Below are positions 8,131 to 16,915 of a stretch of 64,000 bases of DNA, piece after piece. The notes beneath the pieces were generated by a model. The model was not told where the DNA came from. It was given only the letters and a program-made list of their open reading frames with translations, and searched no databases. Source of the DNA: Alphaproteobacteria bacterium. GTDB lineage: Bacteria; Pseudomonadota; Alphaproteobacteria; Micavibrionales; Micavibrionaceae. A program made the translations under genes and the position numbers. Where the stretch lies: assembly GCA_002401695.1 (NCBI GenBank), contig NVTV01000003.1:124001-188000 (forward strand), in the 5' to 3' direction. Positions within the stretch are counted from its first letter, which is position 1; each line of letters starts with the position of its first letter.

Positions 8131-9501
8131 TCACCCTTTTTTCGTCGTTTCTATAAAAGAAATAATATCTTTCGCCTTCAGCCAAAGTTTACTGCCTTCA
8201 TCTTCACTCTCTAAAACGCTCTGTGCGTGTTGCTTTGCATAAGATAAACGTCGCTGCAACACCGCTTCTTCAGCCAAGTGTATCTTTGCATTATTATGCT
8301 GACCAACGCGACCATACGCCGTCGCCAAAAGCCGATGAACGCGCGTTGATCGCGATTCTTCACGCAAAGCACGTTCCAGATGTTCAATCGCTTCACGCAG
8401 CAAGGGTTTTTCATTTTTGTGTGCCGATTCGATCAAAGCATGCGCCAAAGCAATCCTAAACAACGTTGCCTCCGGCATGATGGCTATCGCCTTTCTATAA
8501 TAGGGGATTGCCTCATCAATGCGCGCAAAATCAACCAGCATCTGCCCTTTAAGCTCCAGAAAATATTGGTTTTCGGGTTCGCGTTTTAACAAAGCATCAA
8601 TGCGCCGCAACGCATCACCCACCTGATTACTGCGATAAGCCGCAATCGCCCGCGCATATTGGGCGGGTATAGACACGTCCTTATCATCATAAATCCACGG
8701 GATTTTACCGGGGCTAATAAAGCCAACCAATTTGGCTTTCATGCGAGCATGTTGCTCTCGCCATATCGCGGGATAAGCAATATCTTTATAGGCGGATTCC
8801 GCAATGCGGCGCTCCAACGCCTTGATACGGCTATCGATTAACGGATGGGTGCGCACATATTCACTTTGCTGATTTTCAGGTACAAAATTATCCGCTTTAA
8901 GTTTGTCCATAAAACTGGCCATACCCGATGGATTAATTTTCGCCTTTTCTAAAAAGCTTAAAGCCGCTTGATCAGCGCTTGATTCATGAACACGGCTATG
9001 GACAAGAAAGCGACGTTGCGCAAAACTGCTACCCCCTAGAGTTGCAGCCGGCACCGCGCTGGCATCACCACTGGCAATGGCAACGCCTGCCCCTAGAATC
9101 ATACCAATTATACTTTCATAGGAAGCACGCTCCATCGCCTTGCGCGTGCGGATAAGGTGACCACCGGAAATATGACCCGTTTCATGGGCAATCACACCAA
9201 TCAATTCCCCCGGATTATCGGTCTTATTAATCAAACCTGTATACAGAAAGATATTAGGCCCACCGGCAACAAAAGCATTCACCGTATCGCTTTGCGCCAA
9301 TATAATATGGACACCCTCCGGATCAAGGCCTGCCGCCTCAAAGATAGGCGCCCCCCATAAACGTAGGGTCTCTTCTATCTCTGTATCACGAATTAAACCC
9401 GGCGCACCGGCGCACGCAGGCAAAATATCACGCACCATCCCCGATATAAGAACGGTGCCTGCAAAAAATATTCTAAAACTGTTTTTAAAAAATACGTTCA
9501 T
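8131..9501 (-). CDS. M48-family zinc metalloprotease with TPR repeats (BepA-like)
   Basis: A 456-residue exported protease. It has a signal peptide within residues 1-33 and an M48 peptidase domain with the zinc motif HETGH at residues 106-110; the third ligand is in the ESSADQAALSFL helix. From about residue 270 it is made of TPR helices (ENQYFLELKGQMLVDFARIDEAIPYYRKA and similar). This architecture is that of BepA/YfgC, a periplasmic protease and chaperone that helps assemble outer-membrane proteins such as LptD. It lies directly upstream of the dsbA-like genes, and both act in periplasmic folding. The divergent small membrane protein gene starts 17 bases away on the other strand. Confidence 0.92.
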   Translation of the reverse strand: MNVFFKNSFRIFFAGTVLISGMVRDILPACAGAPGLIRDTEIEETLRLWGAPIFEAAGLDPEGVHIILAQSDTVNAFVAGGPNIFLYTGLINKTDNPGELIGVIAHETGHISGGHLIRTRKAMERASYESIIGMILGAGVAIASGDASAVPAATLGGSSFAQRRFLVHSRVHESSADQAALSFLEKAKINPSGMASFMDKLKADNFVPENQQSEYVRTHPLIDSRIKALERRIAESAYKDIAYPAIWREQHARMKAKLVGFISPGKIPWIYDDKDVSIPAQYARAIAAYRSNQVGDALRRIDALLKREPENQYFLELKGQMLVDFARIDEAIPYYRKAIAIMPEATLFRIALAHALIESAHKNEKPLLREAIEHLERALREESRSTRVHRLLATAYGRVGQHNNAKIHLAEEAVLQRRLSYAKQHAQSVLESEDEGSKLWLKAKDIISFIETTKKG

Positions 9502-9517
9502 GGCCTAAACTACTTCA

Positions 9518-9865
9518 ATGTTTGAATTTCTTAATTTCTGGGCCGATGCTATATGGATGCCGGTTGCTTATTTCAGCGTCCATAAGAAACATCGCTGGTG
9601 GGCTTTGGGGTTAGTGATCGGCTCCATGATACTCATTCGTTTACAGGCCGAAATAATGGTCTATATCGGTTTCGGAAACGGCATTATGGGATTTATGACC
9701 TCAAATGTCCACACCAGAGGCATCATAGTATCCAGTTCCTATTATGTATTATTTATTATAATCGCACATTTTTCACCAAAAACCGAAGGTATTGTCTTTA
9801 TGGCCGCCTGCCTCAGCTTTTTCTTTGCAATTTTTGTTACCACGGCCATTGTTATGCTGTTATAA
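9518..9865 (+). CDS. Small integral membrane protein, unknown function
   Basis: The 115-residue protein is mostly hydrophobic, with three to four predicted membrane helices (about residues 10-22, 28-48, 68-84 and 88-113). It contains no recognised catalytic residues. It is divergent from the M48/TPR protease gene, with very little space between starts, and precedes rlmE by 56 bases. The proteins I can recall with this arrangement are conserved hypothetical proteins of Alphaproteobacteria. I cannot assign a function. Confidence 0.7.
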   Translation: MFEFLNFWADAIWMPVAYFSVHKKHRWWALGLVIGSMILIRLQAEIMVYIGFGNGIMGFMTSNVHTRGIIVSSSYYVLFIIIAHFSPKTEGIVFMAACLSFFFAIFVTTAIVMLL

Positions 9866-9921
9866 GAACACTAGAAAATCGAAGGGTCAGAGCCACATAG
9901 AGCAGAATCTGGAAACATTAC

Positions 9922-10599
9922 ATGTCACGCAATAAAAAGAAAACGAAAGTCCACACGGCCAAAGGGCGCAAGATATCTTCCACACGATGGTTGCAACGCC
10001 AGCTCAACGACCCCTATATAGAAATGGCACAAAAGCAAGGCTATCGCGGGCGGGCGGCCTTTAAACTCATAGAAATTAACGAGAAACTAGACTTCTTAAA
10101 ACCGGGCATGACGATCATTGATTTAGGCGCGGCGCCGGGGGGATGGTGTCAGGTGGCAACCCAAAAGAAATGCAAAGTTATCGCCATTGATCTTCTTGAA
10201 ATTGACGAGATGCCCGATGTTGAATTCTTTAAAATGGATTTTATGGATGATGATGTCCCTGATATATTGAAAAACGCCCTTAATGAACAATCCGCAGACG
10301 GGCTTGCAGACGCGGTTCTCAGTGACATGGCGCCCAACACAATGGGGCATAAACAAACCGACCATCTTCGCATTATGGCCGTTGTCGAGGCCGCCTATTA
10401 CTTCGCCATCGAGGTCTTAAAGCCGGACGGAATCTTTATCGCCAAAGTATTCCAAGGAGGGGCGCAAGAGGCATTATTAAAGGAAATGAAGAAAAACTTT
10501 AAAACAGTGAAACATGTAAAGCCGCCGGCAAGCCGAAAAGGAAGCGCGGAGCAATATGTTGTCGCGACAGGTTTTCGTAAACCGGATGCGCCAGAATAA
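9922..10599 (+). CDS. rlmE: 23S rRNA (uridine-2552-2'-O)-methyltransferase RlmE
   Basis: A 225-residue FtsJ/RrmJ-type enzyme that 2'-O-methylates U2552 in the A-loop of 23S rRNA. It has a basic N-terminal tail, RAAFKLIEIN with the first catalytic Lys, the SAM-binding motif DLGAAPGGW, the DFMDD acidic residue, the DAVLSDMAPNTMG motif carrying the catalytic Asp, and the IAKVFQGG motif with the second catalytic Lys. These fit the K-D-K-E tetrad of the family. Length is normal for alphaproteobacterial RlmE, which has an extended C-terminal basic region. Confidence 0.95.
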   Translation: MSRNKKKTKVHTAKGRKISSTRWLQRQLNDPYIEMAQKQGYRGRAAFKLIEINEKLDFLKPGMTIIDLGAAPGGWCQVATQKKCKVIAIDLLEIDEMPDVEFFKMDFMDDDVPDILKNALNEQSADGLADAVLSDMAPNTMGHKQTDHLRIMAVVEAAYYFAIEVLKPDGIFIAKVFQGGAQEALLKEMKKNFKTVKHVKPPASRKGSAEQYVVATGFRKPDAPE

Positions 10600-10618
10600 G
10601 GGTTAAGACAGAAAATTA

Positions 10619-11194
10619 TTAATCCTGCGAGAATAACGAAAAGCCTTTATTCTTATCAAATTCCATTGGACGAAAATTATCTCTCATATTTGATCGCTCC
10701 CAAGCCTTAAATGCCTGAAAGCCAGCGTCAAAATCATCTCTTGATTGCGCGCACAATTTAATCCCTATATTAACAGATGATACTGCTCGCTCCTCATTAT
10801 CAGAGGATCCATTTTCCCGCACATATGGCACGACATCCAACATTTGGTCGCTACCCTCATTTAAATAGGATTTAAACGCATTGAATTTAGAATTTTTCTG
10901 TATATTTTCTATCACGGAGTTAACATCCACCGCCCCCGAAAGATAGCGTGCATCCACTTCTGTATCTGACCATGAATACGTCTTGCCGAACGGCACGGAT
11001 GTCGGGTCTTCCACCAAATTCTGGGGGTTGCCTAAAGACATTGTACCATTCAGTTCCAAATAAGCCTGCGCACCTGCCTCGATATTTTGCAAATAACCCA
11101 ATTGCCCTGCAAGATTGCTCGTCGCCTTGGCAAACAATACATCATCGTTTCGTATTTTATAGAAAGTCCCTGATAGGCCCGCCTTAGGAATCAT
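10619..11194 (-). CDS. Unknown protein, paralogue of the next gene upstream
   Basis: A 191-residue soluble protein of unknown function, homologous to the neighbouring gene at 11301-11855. Both begin MIP, share TFYKI/MYVKI-like and TSNLAGQ/QSNLLSN segments near the start, then YSW-D-T, DALQDF/VNSVIENI helices, the FMNFKNDLE/FNAFKSYLN match, and end with an IGIKLCA-DDFDAGFQAFKAWE module. No enzyme motif is evident and no signal peptide is seen. I chose the ATG at 11194 because it matches the start of the paralogue; the frame is open to 11248. It could be a secreted effector or a regulatory protein; neither can be supported. Confidence 0.65.
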   Translation of the reverse strand: MIPKAGLSGTFYKIRNDDVLFAKATSNLAGQLGYLQNIEAGAQAYLELNGTMSLGNPQNLVEDPTSVPFGKTYSWSDTEVDARYLSGAVDVNSVIENIQKNSKFNAFKSYLNEGSDQMLDVVPYVRENGSSDNEERAVSSVNIGIKLCAQSRDDFDAGFQAFKAWERSNMRDNFRPMEFDKNKGFSLFSQD

Positions 11195-11300
11195 TTTAAT
11201 CACCCTGTTTATAATATTCTTTAAATAATAAAACGCGCCTTCCAACAAATGAAGACGCGCATTCTTTTAACATGTAAGTCACATATTGTACAAATTTATA

Positions 11301-11855
11301 TCATGAGCTAAGCGCATGACCTGCAAAGCTTTTAATCTTGTATGGGTTTTCCCAATCACGTAAACAGTCCAAGCCCTTCTTGAAATCTTCTTCACAAGAT
11401 GCCCGCAAGCAAAAGCCAATGCGGATAATATCAAAATCTTCAATTTTGGCGGCGCGTTTAATATTGTAACGCATATTATCTTCTCCGCGCAGCGCACTGT
11501 GGAATGGTGTCACTTCGATCAAGCCGTTCATACGTGCCTCAAGGTCATTTTTAAAATTCATGAAACGTGAACCGGTTACAAGTGCCTCGCAGAAATCCTG
11601 CAAAGCATCACTATCAACAAGGCCGGGGTTGTTACGACAATCAATAATCGTGTCTTCCCAGCTGTAATATCGTTCACAGCCAAAATTTCTGCTAATGCCG
11701 AATTCTGTCTGGCCGTTATGTGCCAAGAAAGTATGCGTTCTAACTTTACCAACGCGCTCTGCGTTACTTAATAGATTGCTTTGCGCCATCGCCAGCAATG
11801 ATTGCTCACCAACTATTTTAACATACATATTTGCGATATTACTACTCGGTATCAT
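11301..11855 (-). CDS. Unknown protein, tandem paralogue
   Basis: A 184-residue protein related along its whole length to the downstream gene at 10619-11194. Several Cys residues (CERYYSWED, DCRNNPG, CLRASC) are present in this copy, most of them not shared with the paralogue. The most conserved part is the last third, IRIGFCLRASCEEDFKKGL followed by LRDWE, which suggests an alpha/beta module of about 45 residues. The two genes are separated by about 105 bases that appear to contain only the ribosome-binding region of the downstream gene. The pair is divergent from guaB, whose promoter lies in the shared gap of about 200 bases. Function unknown. Confidence 0.65.
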   Translation of the reverse strand: MIPSSNIANMYVKIVGEQSLLAMAQSNLLSNAERVGKVRTHTFLAHNGQTEFGISRNFGCERYYSWEDTIIDCRNNPGLVDSDALQDFCEALVTGSRFMNFKNDLEARMNGLIEVTPFHSALRGEDNMRYNIKRAAKIEDFDIIRIGFCLRASCEEDFKKGLDCLRDWENPYKIKSFAGHALSS

Positions 11856-11982
11856 TTAGACCCATCCTTTATTATTTTTTACTTCTTTCTACTCTGACCC
11901 TAAGAGTACATTACAGAGTCATAAGAATTCGTTACTTTTAGCTAAAATCTTATGTAATCGTGATCTGTTTAACGTTACAGAC

Positions 11983-12010
11983 TTTACATTCTGAGAAAAC
12001 ACGCTATAAC
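11983..12010 (+). promoter_or_regulatory. Candidate sigma-70 promoter of guaB
   Basis: TTTACA at 11983-11988 and TATAAC at 12005-12010 are separated by 16 bases, each one mismatch from consensus. They lie 46 bases before the guaB start, in the gap between guaB and the divergent tandem paralogues. Inferred by motif only. Confidence 0.45.
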
Positions 12011-12056
12011 TCACTTGCAAATTTCGCCCATATAATTAAGCGCTGGAGATTTGCAT

Positions 12057-13541
12057 ATGGCTCGCATTAAAGACACTACAAAAATTCGTGAAGCACTTAC
12101 CTTTGATGATGTATTATTGGTTCCCGGTGCATCCGAAATCCAACCGAATGAAGTTGATACGTCAACCCAAATCACACAAGAAATTTCACTGAATATTCCT
12201 GTTCTATCCGCAGCCATGGATACTGTTACTGGCGCAGAGATGGGCATTGCCATGGCGCAAAATGGTGGTCTGGGTATTCTTCACCGCAATATGGAGATCG
12301 ATGAACAAGCCAAGTTGGTACGTCAAATCAAACGTTTTGAATCCGCAATGGTGCTTGATCCCATTACAATTCGCCCCGATGCCACACTCGCCGATGCTTG
12401 GGACTTAATGAGTACCCACAAAATATCCGGTATTCCGGTAACCGAAAGCACGGGACGTCTGGTTGGTATTCTTACAAACCGTGATGTGCGCTTTGCCGAA
12501 AATCCTGATGAGCCGATCAAAGAGCTGATGACACATGAAAGCCTTGTGAAGGTCACCGTAGGTATTACAAAAGAAGAGGCCAAGAAATTATTACATAAAC
12601 ACCGCATCGAAAAACTCTTGATTGTCGATGATGCAGATAATTGCATCGGTCTTATGACTGTGAAGGATATCGAGAAATCAAAGCTGTTCCCAATGGCAAC
12701 AAAAGACTCTCAAGATCGCCTTCGCGCCGGTGCGGCCGTTGGTACGGGTGACATAAATGGCATACAACGTGCCTCCGCGCTTGCACAAGCCGGACTTGAT
12801 CTGGTTGTTGTTGATACCGCGCATGGACATTCCCGCGCCGTTTTGGATACAGTTGCGCAAATTCGCGCAGAAAATCCAACCTTACAAATCATGGCCGGTA
12901 ATGTTGCCACAGCAGAAGCAGCCAACGCCCTGATAAAAGCAGGTGCGAATTCCATTAAGGTTGGTATTGGCCCGGGTTCTATTTGTACAACCCGCGTTGT
13001 TGCAGGTGTTGGTGTGCCACAACTGACTGCCATTATGGATGTTGTCAGTGCGTGCGAGAAAAAAGGCATTCCGGTGATCGCAGATGGCGGCATAAAATAT
13101 TCAGGTGACTTTGCAAAAGCCATCGCAGGGGGTGCAAGTGCCGCCATGATGGGCGGTGTATTCGCAGGAACAGACGAAGCCCCGGGTGAAGTGATTCTCT
13201 TTCAGGGACGTTCTTACAAATCATATCGCGGCATGGGTAGTGTCGGCGCCATGGTTAAGGGCTCTGCCGATCGTTATTTCCAAGGTAACGTCAATCAAAG
13301 CAATAAGCTGGTTCCCGAAGGGATCGAAGGACGCGTACCTTATAAAGGCCCTGTTGCAAATGTTCTTCACCAAATGGTTGGCGGCTTGCGTGCCTCTATG
13401 GGCTATACGGGCTGTGTCACTGTTAAAGACATGCGTGATAAAACAGAATTCATCCGCATGACCAGTGCCGGCTTCAAAGAATCACATGTCCATGATGTTA
13501 CGATCACCCGTGAAGCGCCAAATTATCGAACAGAATCATAG
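12057..13541 (+). CDS. guaB: Inosine-5'-monophosphate dehydrogenase
   Basis: A 494-residue IMPDH catalysing the NAD-dependent oxidation of IMP to XMP, the rate-limiting step of GMP synthesis. It has the N-terminal [11 protein letters not shown], a pair of CBS domains (about residues 95-210), the nucleotide-binding [10 protein letters not shown], and the catalytic loop GPGSICTTR with the active Cys at about residue 310. The flap/GRxPYKGP segment ([10 protein letters not shown]) follows. The ATG at 12057 is preferred over the TTG two codons earlier because GGAG lies 8 bases upstream of it. guaA is found separately at 23.1 kb. Confidence 0.97.
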   Translation: MARIKDTTKIREALTFDDVLLVPGASEIQPNEVDTSTQITQEISLNIPVLSAAMDTVTGAEMGIAMAQNGGLGILHRNMEIDEQAKLVRQIKRFESAMVLDPITIRPDATLADAWDLMSTHKISGIPVTESTGRLVGILTNRDVRFAENPDEPIKELMTHESLVKVTVGITKEEAKKLLHKHRIEKLLIVDDADNCIGLMTVKDIEKSKLFPMATKDSQDRLRAGAAVGTGDINGIQRASALAQAGLDLVVVDTAHGHSRAVLDTVAQIRAENPTLQIMAGNVATAEAANALIKAGANSIKVGIGPGSICTTRVVAGVGVPQLTAIMDVVSACEKKGIPVIADGGIKYSGDFAKAIAGGASAAMMGGVFAGTDEAPGEVILFQGRSYKSYRGMGSVGAMVKGSADRYFQGNVNQSNKLVPEGIEGRVPYKGPVANVLHQMVGGLRASMGYTGCVTVKDMRDKTEFIRMTSAGFKESHVHDVTITREAPNYRTES

Positions 13542-13644
13542 GGATAGACAGGAAATAAATCTTTGCTTGCAAATTTCTAGAATCAGAGCAAAGTGGGCGG
13601 CTTAGTAAATAAACAATAGACTTGATCAATAAGGAACATTACTC

Positions 13645-14001
13645 ATGACAAAATATTTCCTAACACTTGCAGCACTTTTAGTTGCCGCAGCACCAATTTC
13701 AACAACAGCACATGCAGATGATGCAGCCTCTACACCTGAAGCAGCTGTAGAAGCTGTAGAAGCAGTAACAGATGCGGCTGCTATTGAAGCAAATGCAACA
13801 GAAGCAGCAACAGGTGAAGAACATCACGATGATGCAAAAACTGAAGAGCACCATGAAGGTGACGCAACGAAAGAAGGCGAAGCAACTGACGAACATGCAG
13901 ATGATGCAGCCGCAGAACCTGCTGAAGGTGAAGCAACTGATGAGCATGCTACAGACGAAGCAGCTGAAGAGCACGCTGAAGAAGCACCACACGCTGAATA
14001 A
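13645..14001 (+). CDS. Small exported acidic Ala/Glu/His-rich protein
   Basis: A 118-residue protein with a clear signal peptide (core LTLAALLVAAAP, cleavage after AHA near residue 24), followed by a mature part made almost entirely of Ala, Glu, Asp, Thr and His. Short units such as EATDEHA and EEHHDD recur several times, so the mature chain is low-complexity, strongly acidic and probably disordered. His-Asp/Glu clusters could bind divalent metals, but this is inference. The gene has a good ribosome-binding site (AAGGAAC) and is followed by a strong terminator, so it looks like a monocistronic, expressed unit. No homologous family is recognised. Confidence 0.75.
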   Translation: MTKYFLTLAALLVAAAPISTTAHADDAASTPEAAVEAVEAVTDAAAIEANATEAATGEEHHDDAKTEEHHEGDATKEGEATDEHADDAAAEPAEGEATDEHATDEAAEEHAEEAPHAE

Positions 14002-14026
14002 TATCACCGTGTAATTACAGATTTAC

Positions 14027-14061
14027 AAAAACCCGACTGGTATAATGCCGTCGGGTTTTTT
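14027..14061 (+). terminator. Rho-independent terminator after the acidic exported protein
   Basis: An 11-base inverted repeat (AAAAACCCGAC / GTCGGGTTTTT) with a 12-base loop, ending in a T run. It follows the stop at 14001 by about 25 bases and precedes the TauE/SafE gene start at 14073. Confidence 0.85.
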
Positions 14062-14072
14062 ATACTCCGCAG

Positions 14073-14789
14073 ATGATACTTATTCCGCTTATCATCGCCT
14101 TTGCCTTTTTCGCACAAAGCCTGCTCGGTTTTGGCGGTGGCCTTATTTGCATCCCGATACTCAGCCTCTTTATGCCCGTACAAGATGTCGTTGCGATGGT
14201 GATGATCTATCAGATTTCTATGGGGCTTCTCATCTTCAAAACACATCGCCATATTCAATGGCAACATATTATAAAAATGCTGCCCATGACCATCGTTGGG
14301 GCGGTGCTTGGTGTGATGCTGTTAAATTATGTTGCGGGTGATGTTATACGCGTAATATTGGTTATCTATATTATCCTGCATCTCCTAAGAAAACATACAA
14401 AGATAGACCCTTTGGGACGCCTCATCAGATGGGGGGATTCACATTTGGCAGGATTTTTGGGCGGCACGCTCAATGCGATGATTGGCGGCGGTGGGCCTGC
14501 ATTTATTCTCTACCTCAAAGAAAAAGTAACAACCTCATCAGAGTTTCGTGCCAGCATCATTATGATGCTCATGCTCTCTAACATTCCGCGCACCATCGGA
14601 ACAATCAGCATAGGCTTACTTACCTATGATCTGTTTATAACCGCCCTTTATGCCTATCCCGGATTTTTACTCGCCCTTTATTTAGGCCAGAAATTCCATG
14701 ATAAAATTCCGCAAGAGAAATTCTTCTACCTTGTTGAAGGCCTGTTGGCGTTATCGGCAACTCTGCTCATTTTCAAGATTATACTGTAA
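14073..14789 (+). CDS. TauE/SafE-family membrane permease
   Basis: A 238-residue integral membrane protein with about seven to eight hydrophobic segments, typical of the TauE/SafE (DUF81) family of putative organic-sulfonate or sulfite exporters. The family hallmark glycine-rich repeats are visible: LLGFGGGLICIPIL in the first half and LGGTLNAMIGGGGPAFILYL in the second half. The actual substrate is not known. The ATG follows the terminator of the previous gene at a distance of only 12 bases, so its promoter must be internal to that region or it is served by readthrough. Confidence 0.88.
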   Translation: MILIPLIIAFAFFAQSLLGFGGGLICIPILSLFMPVQDVVAMVMIYQISMGLLIFKTHRHIQWQHIIKMLPMTIVGAVLGVMLLNYVAGDVIRVILVIYIILHLLRKHTKIDPLGRLIRWGDSHLAGFLGGTLNAMIGGGGPAFILYLKEKVTTSSEFRASIIMMLMLSNIPRTIGTISIGLLTYDLFITALYAYPGFLLALYLGQKFHDKIPQEKFFYLVEGLLALSATLLIFKIIL

Positions 14790-14798
14790 TCAGATTAC

Positions 14799-15455
14799 TT
14801 AGCTTTTCTTGAAAACCAGACAATGCGTCAGTTCATAATCTCTATGATCAATAGATTTTTTACCTGTCCAGCGCACGATGATTTCGGCTTGCGGGGTCAG
14901 GCTCTTTGATATTTGCTGATAGAAGTCATGCACAAGCGGCGTATAATGTTGCCCCTGAATATTATCCGCTTGCACAATAACCACAGCATCCTTCTTCATC
15001 ACCTTGGCAATTGCCTTGAAGATCACAGCCATGCGCGCAAGATAAACATTATAGCCCTCATAATCAGGGTCGCCGCCATAAAGCGGGTTCCACGTATCCT
15101 CACACAGCATATAAGGCGGAGAGGTAATGCAGAAATCCATCGCCGGAAAATCATACGCGCCAATATCTGCGGCATCCCCATGCTTAATATTTTGCCAGTT
15201 TTCTAATTGGCCTGCCGCCCATTCAAAACGCTCCCCGTCTGCTTCAACGCCATAAGGGGTGCGCGCCATATCCTCGGCTACGAATGCCGTTGTACCGAAC
15301 CCTAAGAAAGGATCAAAAACACAATCGTCCTCTTTCGTATAATTCTCCAAAAAATAGCGCACGAGGCTCTCGGGATATTGATCGCAATTATCCGCCCCCA
15401 TCGGTGCGTTATGCTCCGCCGTAAAAGGCAATTCTATATAGGTTGGGTAATTCAT
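14799..15455 (-). CDS. Orphan N4/N6 DNA methyltransferase
   Basis: A 218-residue SAM-dependent methyltransferase with the FDPFLGFGTT motif (SAM binding, residues 47-56) preceding the catalytic TSPPY motif (111-115). TSPPY is the form seen in many N4-cytosine and some N6-adenine DNA methyltransferases. The order, motif I before motif IV, and a short target-recognition segment suggest a compact enzyme. No restriction endonuclease gene is nearby, so it is a solitary methylase in this window. The frame is open to 15584, but that stretch overlaps the divergent RsmB gene; the ATG at 15455 gives a protein beginning right before the conserved region. RNA as a target cannot be excluded. Confidence 0.8.
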   Translation of the reverse strand: MNYPTYIELPFTAEHNAPMGADNCDQYPESLVRYFLENYTKEDDCVFDPFLGFGTTAFVAEDMARTPYGVEADGERFEWAAGQLENWQNIKHGDAADIGAYDFPAMDFCITSPPYMLCEDTWNPLYGGDPDYEGYNVYLARMAVIFKAIAKVMKKDAVVIVQADNIQGQHYTPLVHDFYQQISKSLTPQAEIIVRWTGKKSIDHRDYELTHCLVFKKS

Positions 15456-15571
15456 ATTCGCAAGCGTCCCTTTTAAAACATGGATGAACCTAGCGCGCGC
15501 CAAGCGCATCCGCAAATTATTTAATCCTAAAACATTGTAGAAACTGAATTTATCCTGTAAGAGTAGCCACC

Positions 15572-16903
15572 ATGAAACCAGCATCCCGCATAGACGCCAC
15601 TATTGAAATTCTTGAACGCGATCAGAGAATCCGCATTCCCCTTGACTCTTGTGTTGGGGATTACATGCGTAATCGTCGCTATATCGGGTCTAAAGACCGC
15701 CGCGAAATCGCAGAGCGCGTCTATGCAATGGCGCGCCATCATGCGCGTCTTGGCTGGTGGATGAAAAAGCTGAAGATTGAGGATACACCGCGCAACCGCG
15801 TTATCTTCTGGCTTGCTTTGGGTGAGAATACAGACGAAAAGCGTCTTGGTGATTTATTTGACGGCAGCCAATATGCACAAGAAGAATTAAACGATGAAGA
15901 AAAGACAGTCATCGGCGCTCTAACAGGGCAATCCATGGATCATGCGGATATGGATGAAGCGATTTTAGTTGAATGCCCGCCGGAATATGAAGACACGCTA
16001 CGTGCCTATTTCAAAGATGATTTTAAGGAGGAAATGCGCGCAATGCAAACCTCCGCCACATTGGATATCCGCGCCAACATCTTCGTGATGGAGCGTGAGA
16101 ATGCGCAACAATCTCTGGCCAAAGACGGCGTAGAGACAACGCCGACGCCTTATTCGCCTTGGGGTTTACGCTGCAAAGAAAAAGCTTATCTCTCCAAAAC
16201 CAAAGCCATGAATAAGGGCTGGATTGAAATTCAGGATGAGGGATCACAGATGATCGCCCATGTTTGCGGCGCGAAGCCCGGCATGCAAGTTCTGGATTAC
16301 TGCGCAGGGGGCGGTGGTAAAACGCTGGCTCTGGCTGCCGCGATGATGCGCAAAGGGCGCGTTGTTGCAATGGATCTGGATGAAAAACGCCTTGAGAAAG
16401 GTCGTCGTCGTTATAAGAAGGCGGGACTGGCCGATATTATCGAAGTACGTCCACTGTCTGATCCGCGTCATAAGAAATGGCTTAAGCGTCAAAAAGGCAC
16501 GTTCGATATTGTCTTAACCGATGTTCCATGCAGTGGAACCGGCACATGGCGTCGTAACCCTGATATGCGCTGGCGTAATTACGGCCCGACCTTGGCGGAG
16601 CTGATTGAAATTCAAGCCGAAATTTTGGAAAAAGTCGCCAAAGCCGTTAAGCCGGAGGGCAAGCTGGTTTATGCGACCTGTTCCCTGCTGCCTGCTGAAA
16701 ACGAAAATCAGATCGAAAAGTTCTTAGCGAACAATGATGATTTCGAAATCGCACCTTTGGATGAGTCCTTGGGCTTGGGAACACCGTTTATGCGCCTAAC
16801 CCCGAAACGCCATCAAACAGACGGGTTCTTCGCCGCAGTATTGCAAAGAAAAGCAGCACCTGCCGAGGCCGAGACACAAGAAAAACCAGCAGAAACCAAG
16901 TAA
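15572..16903 (+). CDS. RsmB/NOP-family rRNA (cytosine-C5) methyltransferase
   Basis: A 443-residue SAM-dependent RNA m5C methyltransferase. The N-terminal 130 residues are helical, with the RRYIGSKDRREIAERVYAMARHHARL segment resembling the NusB-like RNA-binding domain of RsmB. The catalytic domain shows SAM-binding VLDYCAGGGGKTLALA, VLTDVPCSGTGTWRRNPD with one active Cys, and VYATCSLLPAENE with the second Cys. It is probably an RsmB-like enzyme modifying 16S rRNA, though the alphaproteobacterial subgroup could have a different target base. Its last 15 residues form an Ala/Glu-rich tail. Confidence 0.9.
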   Translation: MKPASRIDATIEILERDQRIRIPLDSCVGDYMRNRRYIGSKDRREIAERVYAMARHHARLGWWMKKLKIEDTPRNRVIFWLALGENTDEKRLGDLFDGSQYAQEELNDEEKTVIGALTGQSMDHADMDEAILVECPPEYEDTLRAYFKDDFKEEMRAMQTSATLDIRANIFVMERENAQQSLAKDGVETTPTPYSPWGLRCKEKAYLSKTKAMNKGWIEIQDEGSQMIAHVCGAKPGMQVLDYCAGGGGKTLALAAAMMRKGRVVAMDLDEKRLEKGRRRYKKAGLADIIEVRPLSDPRHKKWLKRQKGTFDIVLTDVPCSGTGTWRRNPDMRWRNYGPTLAELIEIQAEILEKVAKAVKPEGKLVYATCSLLPAENENQIEKFLANNDDFEIAPLDESLGLGTPFMRLTPKRHQTDGFFAAVLQRKAAPAEAETQEKPAETK

Positions 16904-16915
16904 ACCAACACCCTA

